Shown here: piece after piece, positions 46,140 through 56,305 of the stretch
How the letters are laid out: each line of letters opens with the position of its first letter
Position numbering within the stretch: the first letter of the stretch is position 1
NCBI GenBank assembly: GCA_031310005.1
Contig: CM062388.1
Coordinates: 496,001 to 560,000, forward strand
Source: Dactylellina haptotyla
Taxonomy: Eukaryota > Ascomycota > Orbiliomycetes > Orbiliales > Orbiliaceae
Length of the DNA: 64,000 nt
Reading direction: 5' to 3'
Program-made: the position numbers and the translations under genes
Notes under the pieces: generated by a model
Databases searched by the model: none
Told to the model about the DNA's origin: nothing
Seen by the model: only the letters and a program-made list of their open reading frames with translations

Positions 46140-49077
46140 ATGTTACGGTCGAACGGTCACCTAGTAAGGGGCCTTCTATGGCTTCTTGTACTGAATACTA
46201 CGATTCAGCTCGTTTCCGCTGAGCCAGCCTCAGTCGATATCGACGAGGAGCCCCAGTTCGTAACCGCTGAGCATTTCAAACTAGCCAAGAGAGCTCTCAA
46301 TGTCCAACCGGGCCAGCCTCAAAATTGCAATCTCTGGTTTCTTGTTCGTAAGAGGGATACTTGCAACTCAATTGTCAATATTGCAAAATATTTCTCCGTC
46401 AAACTTACCCAGGTCACCTTACTAGAGTATGCGCTAATCCTATCCCCATGGCGTATATAATCGGTAAAGAGCATTTGAATTGACATACCGATACTACAGG
46501 CATAACCCGGCTCTGAAAAACGAATGCAGCAGCTTGCAGCCGTCTTATTATGTCTGCGTCGCGACAAAATCTTCGTCGTCGACCTCAGCACCAGCGCCCT
46601 CGAAAACCAGCTCTTCAACTTCAACTAGCGAAACGATGATAAACGCACTACCCACCGACTTTGCTATCGTTGGTGCTAAGGGTGGTTGTGCTAACCGACA
46701 AAACATTGAGGTTATGATCAGAGACCAGCCAGACGTATTCAACCTGCTTATTCTCGCACTTGATAAAATGTACCAAAAAAATATGACAGACCCATGGAGT
46801 TGGTATCAAGTCGCAGGTATGTTGGTATTTGCTCTCATTATTTGATTAGAAAGCAATATCGGATTAACTAGTTTATTTTTTTTAGGTGTTCACGGTTATC
46901 CGTAAGATCTAGTCTAGCTTGGGAATACTATCAAGTCATATAATTGACGTTTATACTTTAGTCTTATTCCATGGCCGGATCCGAAGGCTGTCCCTGGCAA
47001 AGTCAGCTCTACTGCTGGCTACTGTCCACATGGTAGGGATCGAGTTGGTTCACCAATAGTATGTCTCAAATCTCTCCATTATTCTTGAAGAAATTTCGAT
47101 TTTCTATATTTTGTAGTAGCTGATTTCCCCAGTTTACTACCTGGCATCGACCGTACATGCTTATGCTTGAGCAAGTTATCGTCTCGCTCGGCGAGGAAAT
47201 CGCACACCAGTTTACAGGCGCCAATAAAGACAAATACGTTGCCGCATCAAAGTTACTGCGATGGCCGTAAGTAATCAATTATAAATTTATGTGAGCTCAT
47301 CTATCAATAGTAAACTAACATTGGGGTGCTACAGTTACTGGGATTGGGTTAATCCTGATACACAGAGCCACACCCCCGCAATTGTGAAACAACCTACAAT
47401 CGACGTTACTACTCCCAGTGGCAAAAAGAACATTGATAATCCCCTCTACTCATACAAGTTCAAAGCCAAAGAAAGTGAAACTGTATTTCAGCGAGGCTCA
47501 GTATGAAATAAACCAGCCTTGATATTACTCTTGAGCCTTTCTTACTGGTACAAAATGATCTAATGGGATACTAGGATTTTGTTGGAACCAATTTTACGAC
47601 ACGAGGAGATCAAATCAAAGGGAACTTCAAGACCTATGAAGATAGAGTTGATAAACGAATCCAAGCAGATTTTCTTAAGTAAGTTTTAGATTTGCATAGT
47701 CTTTGAATAACCTCAACAAGTAGAATAGACTAGTAATATTCTGTAGCTCCCGAATCAATTCGTATAACAGCTTGATGTCGGAAATTGGCTTCAATGAGTT
47801 CTCCAATGGGCTTGAGATGGGTATTCACGGTATGCTTCACAACTACCTCGGAGGTAGGTTTGACGGCATGACGGGCTATTCAATCATGAAGTCTCTTGGA
47901 TACGCGGCTTTCGATCCAATCTTTTGGTAAGTCTCGGTTTCTCGAAGCATCGCATCCTAACTATGAACGAATGCTGATAAGTCATAGGCTTCATCACAAT
48001 AATATCGACCGTATGATGGCTATGTGGCAAGCCGCTAATCCCACTCTCAAGATGCGCCCGGGTAAGAAAGTCGACACGTACCAAAATCCAGGTGATACCG
48101 GAAATGACGATTTAAACACTCCATTATACCCATTTAAACACCCTGATGGATCATATTGGACATCAAACGATGTTTCTGATGCACAAAGTATTTGGAAGTA
48201 CGGGTATGGGTACCCAGAGGTACCTTGCGATCGTGTTACTACGAATTCCGCATCTCTCGATGATTTTACCACTTCTCGGATAAACGCCCTATATAAAGAA
48301 AACGTTGCCCCGAAGAGGAGATTCATGAAACGTGCTGCCGACTCTAGGATGGTCATGTGGGACGCTAATATTGTTGTCGACCGTGCCGAATTCATAGGTG
48401 GCTGGGGTATCTCGTTCTTCATTGGAAACTCCACTCCTAGCGATGGACAATGGTCTAGTTCCGATAATTACGTCGGTAGTATAAGTTACTTGGGGATGGA
48501 TGGGATGCAAGCGATGAGCGGGGTCGTTTCCAATACTGTGCCGCTTAACCCGGTTCTCAAAGCCAAGGGTATCCTCAGGCGCAGCCAATCACAGATTGAT
48601 GATTATCTTGCCAAAAACTTGTTCTGGAAAGCCTGGGATGTAAGTCAGGCTCGAATTCCACAATTCAACTTTCAAACGAAGGCGATACTAACTTTCCCCG
48701 GTATACAGGATCATGGGGTTAAAGATCTGAGCTCGATGAAGACTCTGAAAGTGGGCATTACAAATAACCAGATGATTGTTCCGGGCGATAATAAGAAGAA
48801 GGCAACATTCGGCGCTCCAAGACTTAGAACAAAAGTCACAAAGGATAGGAAGGTTGGTGGTGTTAAGAAGCCCTCTGACCTTCTCAACCCAGTCGATAAG
48901 GCTGGTAAGAAGGTCGCGCTTGCAATTAGTGGTCCTATCGACAAAATTGCGACACCGTCGACTGATTCGGCCGCACCACCGCCTGCTCCTGTCCCTGTGC
49001 TTGCCTCACAATCTACAAACGCCGCTAAGGCTAAGAATCGACTTATGATGAAGGTCAGATCTTGGCTCGGCATTTAG
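46140..49077 (+). CDS. LysM-tyrosinase fusion protein, 796 aa
   Basis: Nine exons, all phases consistent: 46140-46426, 46500-46816, 46886-46901 (16 nt), 46962-47058, 47133-47266, 47335-47500, 47575-47678, 47747-47926 and 47988-49077. The signal peptide (GLLWLLVLNTTIQLVSA) is followed by a LAKR site and a LysM module at ~63-117 (CNLWFLVRKRDTCNSIV, HNPALKNECSSL, YYVCVA). Then come a Ser/Thr linker and a tyrosinase domain. Copper A histidines are expected in VHGYP, YCPHG and TTWHRPYM; copper B histidines in GIHGMLHNYLGG and FWLHHNNIDRM. YWDWVNP is also typical. The C-terminal ~300 residues follow the usual tyrosinase tail and end in a Pro/Ala-rich linker and a basic stretch. The inferred role is extracellular phenol oxidation targeted to chitin or chitosan by the LysM module. 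Confidence 0.88.
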
Positions 49078-49960
49078 AGGGGATTTTGAATGGATTTGAT
49101 ATAACATGCGATGGAAAAGAAGCCACTGATCAGTGATCCGAATCCAGAACCAGATCTGTATCCGAGTCGTATCAACTTTTGCTTCAAATTTTATAAGTGT
49201 ATATTTTGAACAATTATCATCTCGTACAAAAGAAATAGAAAAACTTTGGCCAAAAGGGGCCAAAAGAATTAAATTATGTCAATCATACATGTAAAAAAAC
49301 AGCATGATCTAAATTATAAAATAAAATTAAAAAATATTAAATACTATTCAAATATAGATTTATTTTGTTAGTTGCGTTGTCTAACCGTGCACGCGCCAAG
49401 AGCCCATTCGGGGCTCATTTTCCGGGCCCGCGGGCCACCCCTGGGTAGATGCTTCGTATCCTGACGCCAAATGTCAATGCACCGTCCATTCAAACTCCCT
49501 ATTAAAATCCTCAATCGGGGCACAGTATAATTATTTATACAAACTCGGCGCCAGCGAATCGAATCTTGTAATTGGATATTGTATCCTGTTTTTCTTATCT
49601 GCTACCAGCTGACATAATAGTTGTAGTAGCCGCTCAGTCGATGTGTCGTCCTCAGCTATTTCGGCAATTGGGCTGTGCCCAACGGCGAACGCCTGTGGGC
49701 GAAGGTTAAAATGTTTACCAGATTAGGAAAAAACAAGCAGGCTCACGACAGGAATACTTTTCGAAATTGATCATTATCTAACTTTCAAAGTGGAGACTTG
49801 TTTTTTTTCTTTTTTCGTATATATACAAGCTTTGTAAGGCTCTGCAGTCAAGGGTATATTCTAGTTTATATTCTAGTTTGAGATCGAAATATCCATCTGA
49901 TTTCCCATCCGATCTGACGATACCAACATCACGAGTCGCAGAACAACACACTTGTGCGCA
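49078..49960. other. Intergenic between tyrosinase and F-box genes
   Basis: AT-rich 3' part, then a GC-rich patch near 49390-49450. A TATATA-type element lies near 49818, about 140 bases before the next ATG. No gene seen. Confidence 0.45.
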
Positions 49961-51892
49961 ATGGACAACCCGCCTTTGCTCCAACTTCCGCCCGAAATCC
50001 TCCATCTGATATTTCAGATGGTAAGTAAAATAATAATTAAATAATTAACTGCATAAATAAAATACTTATCGTGATCCAAAAACTATAGTGTGACCATAAA
50101 ACCCTCAAAAGTATCCGCCAGGTTCATTCCGCTCTCAAGAAGCTCGTCAACCCAACGCTGTTCCGAACCCTCTACCTTTCTTTACCCTACCTCACCAAAG
50201 AAAACCATATAGTTCAATTCCAGTTCCAAAACACAAGTATGGGAGAGTGGAGCGGCCAAGCCAGCCTGACTCCCCGGGACCAGATAATACGCAAGATCGA
50301 AGCTTTGGAGTTCCGTCAGAGTTTACCATTCCTATTCGACAATGTCCTGGAAATATATGTTGAAGCGTACGACTACTATGATGGATATCCTAATGTAGAC
50401 GCCATGATGAAAAGCTGGCCGAATTATAATGAGAAAGGAGTAAAAATTCTACAGGATTTCTTGTGCAGCATGAAGAAGCTGCGGACATTAGGGTACAGCA
50501 ATCTGAGATTTAAATAAAATTTACTTACATTTTCTCTCTCGAAAAGCCGGCTAACAAAACCCGCGGAATAGATGGCGAATCCCATACAGCAATATCGGTC
50601 ACCTCATAGATCTTTCTTCACTCTCAGCTACAGTTACAGATCTACACCTCGGATACCACGAACCCTCCCTGTACCAAGAAATCGAGGACAACCGACTCCC
50701 CGCCCCTCCGGTCTTCGACTGCTTCAAAGCCCTCCATCGAGTCACTTCTCTCGACATAACCTTCCCAGATAGCGGCGACATCACAGCGCTAAATTATTTC
50801 CCCAACCTGAAAGCCCTCGGTTTCAACGTGCAAGAAAAAACAGACAGATGGCGCATTCGCGAGCAAGAAGCCACAAGGGAAGGCCGAACTCTCACCCCTC
50901 CCAGCCTCGTCGACTTTCTCCAATCGCAAAGCGCCACCTTCAAGCTTCGCATACTGGTACTCCGAGACCGCAGCGCCACGCACCAACTCAGAAACTTCCC
51001 TAACGATCTAACCTCCACATTCCTCTCAGACCTCAATATCGTCCAGTTCAGTCCGAATAGTACCCGCTCACCGCAATATACGTACACTAAGATCCCGATA
51101 TTTAACTCCCTGCTAGATACCGGCATATTCCCGCGCAACCTAAGCTTACAATACCTGAACGAATCGACCTTGGAATACCTGATCTCGTACCCTCCCATTA
51201 TAGAATCGCTGGATATATCCGCGCATAAATGCTGCTGTGAAGATGATTCACGGAAGAGTGAATACGAAGGGACATTTGGCCTTTCTATTCCCGGGTATAA
51301 CTCGTACGATCCGTACGAACGACAGACATGCGCCGCTGACCACGAGCGACGGGTGAGTATTCAAACTGAATTCTGGAATACAGTTGTCGTAAATCAAAGA
51401 AATACTCTGAGGAACCTGCGACTTGAAGAGTTCCGAAGTCTTCAGGGAGACGGGGAGGCGGCATTACAGCAGTGTGCTAAATTGGAACGTTTGTATTATA
51501 CTGGGAAGCGGGATGATGGGAATCTGAAGGTGGCGGTTAGATTGCAGTCGTTGAGGCTGTTGGAGTATTATATGGAAGCGGAGCCTAGTGAGAATAGAGG
51601 ACCGTGTGGTGATTGGTTGGCGCGTTATACGCAGCGGGAAGTTGAGAATCATGAGAATGTTTGTAGAAGGCTCAGGCGGATGGTATGGCGAGATCATGAA
51701 GTTTCGGGTGATGTTGGGAAACGGCTCGTGATTGGGATTACACCGCTTCTCAGCTGGCTGAATAAGGATAACGTCGAGCCGTTGGGGGATCTAAGCCTTC
51801 ATCGATGGAACGGGGAATCCGGCCCTTGGATACTTGTGGGAAAAGGACAAATGGCAGCCGAGAGTAGAAAATGGGAGGAGTTGGAGTTTTAA
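49961..51892 (+). CDS. F-box protein, 588 aa
   Basis: Three exons: 49961-50020, 50089-50492 and 50590-51892, with phases 0 and 2. The N-terminus LLQLPPEILHLIFQMCDHKTLKSIRQVHSALKKLVNPTLFRTLYL is a clear F-box that would bind Skp1 in an SCF ubiquitin ligase. The remaining ~500 residues contain loosely repeated Leu-rich stretches (NIGHLIDLSSLSATVTDLHL, YFPNLKALGFNV, TFKLRILVL, AKLERLYYTG, RLQSLRLLEYY), suggesting a degenerate leucine-rich repeat domain for target binding. The target is unknown. Such families are expanded and fast-evolving in filamentous fungi. The second donor (GTACAG) was chosen because reading on gives an early stop. Confidence 0.78.
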
Positions 51893-52387
51893 GAATCTAA
51901 TTATCTACAAGCCTTCTTTTTCGTATATAAATCTTGTATTTTTTGTGTTTTTGTAATGAGCCGTTCAAAACTATCGTCACAATTGTACAATCTTCAAGCC
52001 CTGAAAGGGTAACGACCGCTTCGCAGTCGGCCCAAAATATTGTTTCTCTTCTTTAAACATGACTTTCCTGACCACACTCACCCTCCGTTCGTATTACTCT
52101 TTACTCCTTGAGGACCTATCCGCGCATAGCATAGGCAGCTCTATTCCTACCATTGGACCCAGAATTCGCCATCCCTCTTGTATTTATATTATCTTCATTA
52201 ACCAACTATACGCATTACTCTGCGGTGTATGCCAGTTCCTCGGGTATATGCCCATCGGATTTCCGTTGGATTTCAGAGTGTATACGCATCCTTCTCTTCC
52301 TGTATAGTACCTATGGTGTCAGAAGCGCTAATGGGTTTTGAGAAGGATAGTAGTAAGTCGCGACCAGTAGCTGAGGGACTGATTCCA

Positions 52388-52400
52388 GGGGGGGGGGGGG
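52388..52400. repeat. Homopolymer run of 13 G
   Basis: Thirteen consecutive G, isolated in unique sequence. Such runs are length-unstable and also prone to sequencing error. Confidence 0.8.
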
Positions 52401-52959
52401 CTAATTTGCATGAAATTCGGGTTCAGCATGTCACTGGAGATTGGGAAGTTTGTCATTTGATCAGTAGGCGTAGACTACAGACTTATTTTTGTCTGTTGTT
52501 CCTGGAATGAGTTAGTGGTGGCGTTATCGCCATAAGTTTTCGAAATATACCTACTGGTGCTGATATCGCGAGATTAATGTTACTGTTTCAGATCGGATTT
52601 CTGAATCTTGATTTCATTCCTGCACACTAAAGCTCATAATGTTCTGCATTGGAGCGTAATCATTATATCTCATCTTTGAGGCGAAAGAAATAAAAGTCGT
52701 TGAGATATCATATTTTCTCGGGAAATAGCATTTTTACTCCAATATTACTATTTTTACTTACGAAGTGGACGGGGCTACTGCTAGTGTGTGTGTTTGTGTG
52801 TAAGCAATTCAAAAAATTGCTGCCCCATAAGGCCGTACTCGGTACGGGGATTTATTTGCAAACTTTTATAAAACTAAGTTATTTATAAGAGAAAGATAGA
52901 AAATACAATTTCTTTATCCACCATTTATCTATTTAAGAGCCTACCCATATTAGTGAGAA

Positions 52960-53250
52960 TGCCTCTCGTCTATAACAAAGAAGACAGTTTGCGAACGCTT
53001 CGATAACCTCATTGATGAAATGTGGGCCATTATCACTGGTGATACTCTCGGGGCCCCGTATCTGCATGATCAATTTTAGATACATCTAGTTGTTTCTTTG
53101 GTTAAGGCTTCCATACACAACTCTACCTTTACTCATTTAGTCAATTAGTCGAACATGATTAGAAGATATCGAGCGCCCGTAGATTCGTCGGCCGGGAATG
53201 GACCTGCGAAATCAATGTGTTGACGTTGGTGCCATAATTATGATTATACT
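52960..53250 (-). mobile_element. Ty3/gypsy retrotransposon fossil (integrase part)
   Basis: On the minus strand short blocks resemble the integrase core of Ty3/gypsy elements (around the DFAGP and DNGPHF landmarks) over about 290 bases. Only this part of pol is recognisable. It is clearly broken, with several breaks, and looks old and strongly decayed. The repeat segment at 53249-53546 directly adjoins it and may be part of the same insertion. Confidence 0.6.
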
Positions 53251-53489
53251 GGTTACGAGACTTGAAAACCCAACCCCACTCAAAAGACGAGGTTGTACAC
53301 AAGAACAGTGATGCTGTAGATTTGTATGAATGGTGATGATGTATTCAGTAAAAGTAATTACGTACAGGTAGCGATCGAACAGATAATTTTAACAGGTACA
53401 GCAAGAAAGAAAAATAACGGAATTTAGAGGTCTGGGGGTATCAGCCCAGTCCCCAGTCCCACAAGACTGATCATCAGTCTCGTAACCAG
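53249..53489. repeat. 241-bp segment with 14-bp inverted repeats
   Basis: CTGGTTACGAGACT at 53249-53262 is repeated as its perfect reverse complement at 53476-53489, bounding a 241-base segment. That is the look of a small non-autonomous TIR element (MITE) or of a rearranged repeat end. No obvious target-site duplication was found at its borders. Confidence 0.5.
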
Positions 53490-53546
53490 ACTTGTGTTGT
53501 GCCGAGTGCGAAAATAGATTTTTGTTCTGTTGTCTTGCGAGACCAG
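53476..53546 (-). repeat. Dispersed repeat, copy B
   Basis: The inverse-oriented counterpart of 25334-25412. Read on the minus strand it runs from CTGGTCTCGC through CTCGGCACAACACAAGTCTG to GGTTACGAGACT. Similarity stops beyond GAGACT, so the two copies share one boundary that coincides with an inverted-repeat end. Confidence 0.65.
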
Positions 53547-53672
53547 AAAATACGGGAATAATATAATCATGCAACCCTCAATTAAGAGTTGGTATTGATC
53601 CTAAGAGCTCATAAAAAAATCAAGTCGCTAGCACAAACTCAAGAGTATAGTATCACTGCTAATATCCTAACC

Positions 53673-53760
53673 GGTGAATTTATTTGAAAATAGGAATCGA
53701 ACCCCTATCGTTCTGCGCATATCGCAGGTACCTTGCCAATTCGATCACTTTATATTCACC
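53673..53760 (-). other. tRNA-like relic with perfect box B
   Basis: On the minus strand a perfect polymerase III box B (GGTTCGATTCC, 53693-53703) sits in a T-arm-like hairpin. A TGATCGAATTGGCAAGG stretch resembles a D-arm. The ends GGTGAAT and ATTCACC can pair as a 7-bp acceptor stem, and CTGCG/CGCAG gives an anticodon-arm-like stem. The loop lacks U33 and there are extra bases after the T-arm, so this is more likely a tRNA pseudogene or SINE head than a working tRNA. Confidence 0.4.
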
Positions 53761-54813
53761 AGTGAAGGATTAGGCGCAGCTCTGGAATCTGGGGTAGCAG
53801 AGACACGATAACCCATCAAACCATTTTTAAAGCTTTTTTATATTATAGATGTATATTATAATTCGTATTATATAGTATAAGATTATTGATAGTAGGATAA
53901 GAGTTTTGTGCTAGAGGGGTTGTTGAACATTTGGGAATCGTTACTATGAGATCTTTGATATAGTGTTGAAAATATTACCGATATACTGGTGGATGCATCC
54001 TCACTAGCGGATACATTCTCTTGGGATAGCTCAAGATAGTCTTTGAAACGATTGATGATCGATGAACCGGTATCTTTAGGCTTCTTTTCTACTCGTTAAA
54101 ATGCCTTTGTTGAGGATTATTTAGTTTTGAGATGAAACGTTTCGAGATTGTAAGTACGTTTGCGTGTAAATTCAGTTATAACGAATGGTAAGATGAAAAG
54201 TAGGGTTAGTGATTGATTGGCCTCCATCGGAGAAGATGAAGCAAGCTGAAACCTCCATATTGTGAGCGAGAGAGTTGAATTTAGTATGTGTCGGAAAAGT
54301 TGATTCGTTTGTGATGAAAGTTTTGGTAACAGTTGCTGTTTCTCTAGGACTATAAATAAAGATAAGACCTACTTTTGATAAAAAAAACCCTATATATGAG
54401 TTTGGAGAATATTTCGATAATGTTTTTAAAAAATATATTATTTTCTTCGTAAGATCGTGGGCCTGGGATTTTATAGGTGATGATTTGTATTTGACCAGTA
54501 TCTTTCTTAGAAAATTCATTGACAGCATCTTAATCTATAGCATCTTCATTTATATATATTATGTCTATGGATTGAATGAATGTGGAGTGAATGAGTGAAT
54601 GCGGATAGGACTTGCGACGGCTGGGACAGTCTTTTATAGTTAAAATTTTTACATGGAGGGAATCTTCTAGACGTCTTTGACAAGCTTGGCTTGTAACACA
54701 AACCCTTCCACACAATATATAGCACACTCTGCAAGATTTACACTCTAAAGCTGACAACGAGACTAAGCCTGAGGATTACAATCATACTATTATCCAGAAC
54801 ATACTGCGGGATG

Positions 54814-55904
54814 CTAATAATTCGACCCATCATGTCCATAATTCTGCTGATACCCCGTCTGATCACCGCCCGCAAAACCCCCACCAGAGTTCTGTGTAGC
54901 CGACACCCCTCGCATCTCATCCCAAATCATCTGCCGCATCTGCTCTTGCACAGCTTGTTGGTATTGTTCTTCCGCCGCCTGCTGTTCTAACTGCTGTAGC
55001 TCCGGAAACGCGTTGGGGTTTTGATTATAAATGTTTACCATGAAATTAAAGTAATTTGAAAGTTCTTGCTCCGGCGTCGGATTTTTGATGTCGTGAATCA
55101 TCTCTGCGAGTCTAGCGTAGTCTTCTGAATTGAATAGTGCCGGCTTTTGATTCCCGAATTGGAACGGATTGGGGTTGCTTGTAACATGATCATACGCATC
55201 GACGAGGGCATTCGGATCAGCGTGTAGGAGCATTTGCCAGACGTCTTCCTTGGAAGCTTGATCGTTGTTTTGTGGATTAGAATCTATTTTAATATTCAAT
55301 ATTAGTACCATAAATAACTTATCAGCGCTTTTTTTATTTAAATGAGATATATTTTGATATACTGAATAATGATAGAGAAACTCACAAACTCCAGTATTCC
55401 ACACTTGGTTCTTCAAGGAATCCGCAAAATTGGTGCCAAAATACGCTTCCTGGTCAAAACTCGGGGCTGGAACTTGTGTACCGGAATTATCACTACCTAC
55501 TCACGTTATCAGAACTCCATACTTCGAATTTTTTTTCATCTAGTCCTATTACTCTAATACAATCAGCAACCGGGAAGCTAGAAAGTCAACCTACCATCAG
55601 GCGGCTGCCACTCCGCTAAACGACTATATATCTTCTCCGCAGCTAACTCCAGTTGCCTTGATAACGGACTATCCCCATTCCCGATATCATTAATCTCATC
55701 CCTAGCGTTATTGATAATATTCTGTATATATTCTAGCGATCCGCTGGGCAAGGTATCACCGTATGGTTGGACGTCATTCCAGATAACTCCGAGGTCGGCC
55801 ACGAAGTTATTTAGTGTATCCGTGCGTATGCCGTTTATACTTAACTGCAATGATAAGACGGTAAACGGGAAGAGTAAGCAAGTAAAAACTACATATAGTA
55901 ACAT
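54814..55904 (-). CDS. Secreted Q/N-rich hypothetical protein, 296 aa
   Basis: Three exons: 55904-55595, 55496-55386 and 55283-54814, both introns in phase 1 with matching frames. A signal peptide (MLLYVVFTCLLFPFTVLS) is followed by a mostly helical, Asn/Gln/Asp-rich protein. The C-terminal third is Gln-rich (ELQQLEQQAAEEQYQQAVQ), ending in a Gly/Gln/Tyr-rich tail (GGGFAGGDQTGYQQNYG). After the signal peptide there are no cysteines, unusual for a small secreted fungal protein. I do not recognise the family. The Gln-rich helix could form a coiled coil. Confidence 0.65.
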
Positions 55905-56305
55905 TTTGAGAAATGCCGGGATTTGTGGTTTATGAAGAACCTAGAAAGGATGGCCTCAAGCGAACTCGTGTCAATCTAGCGTGGCGACCATAGAATGCCT
56001 CTAAAGAGCTCAAATAGGCACAAGGACCTGCCATTGGCTAAGCAGAAGTTACCTGCTGCACTCCGCTGATCTAATTGTTTCTTTTGTAATAATATATCTA
56101 CAACAGCTGTGTTTCGTTTGTAAAATTTAGAGTGACCCCCATTTTCATGTCAAAATCTAGCTTTTCACGCAAAGTCCACGATAATTCGATGATCCCGCCA
56201 TGAAACGCCTTAAATTACAAAATTCATCATCATATTAATACAAATTAAGAAGAATAATTATCCCCTACACCCACCCTAATTCGCCAGCGAAAAATAATAT
56301 ACCCC
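55905..56305. other. Spacer between secreted-protein and BRCT genes
   Basis: 401 bases on the promoter side of the secreted protein gene and the 3' side of the BRCT gene. No TATA box stands out; nothing else was recognised. Confidence 0.45.

Larger units (their letters stand above)
51893..54813. other. Repeat-bearing AT-rich island, 2.9 kb
   Basis: No host gene was recognised. It contains a 13-G homopolymer at 52388-52400, a short GT-rich run near 52784, an old LTR-element fossil at about 52960-53250, an inverted-repeat segment at 53249-53546 and a tRNA-like relic at 53673-53760. The part from 53820 to 54440 is strongly AT-rich. Confidence 0.5.

Noticed and set aside
53870-54095. Minus-strand open stretch of about 70 codons (KDYLELSQEN...) suggestive of a transposase end
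   Set aside because: No diagnostic motif and no start; too short and AT-rich to assign to any family.
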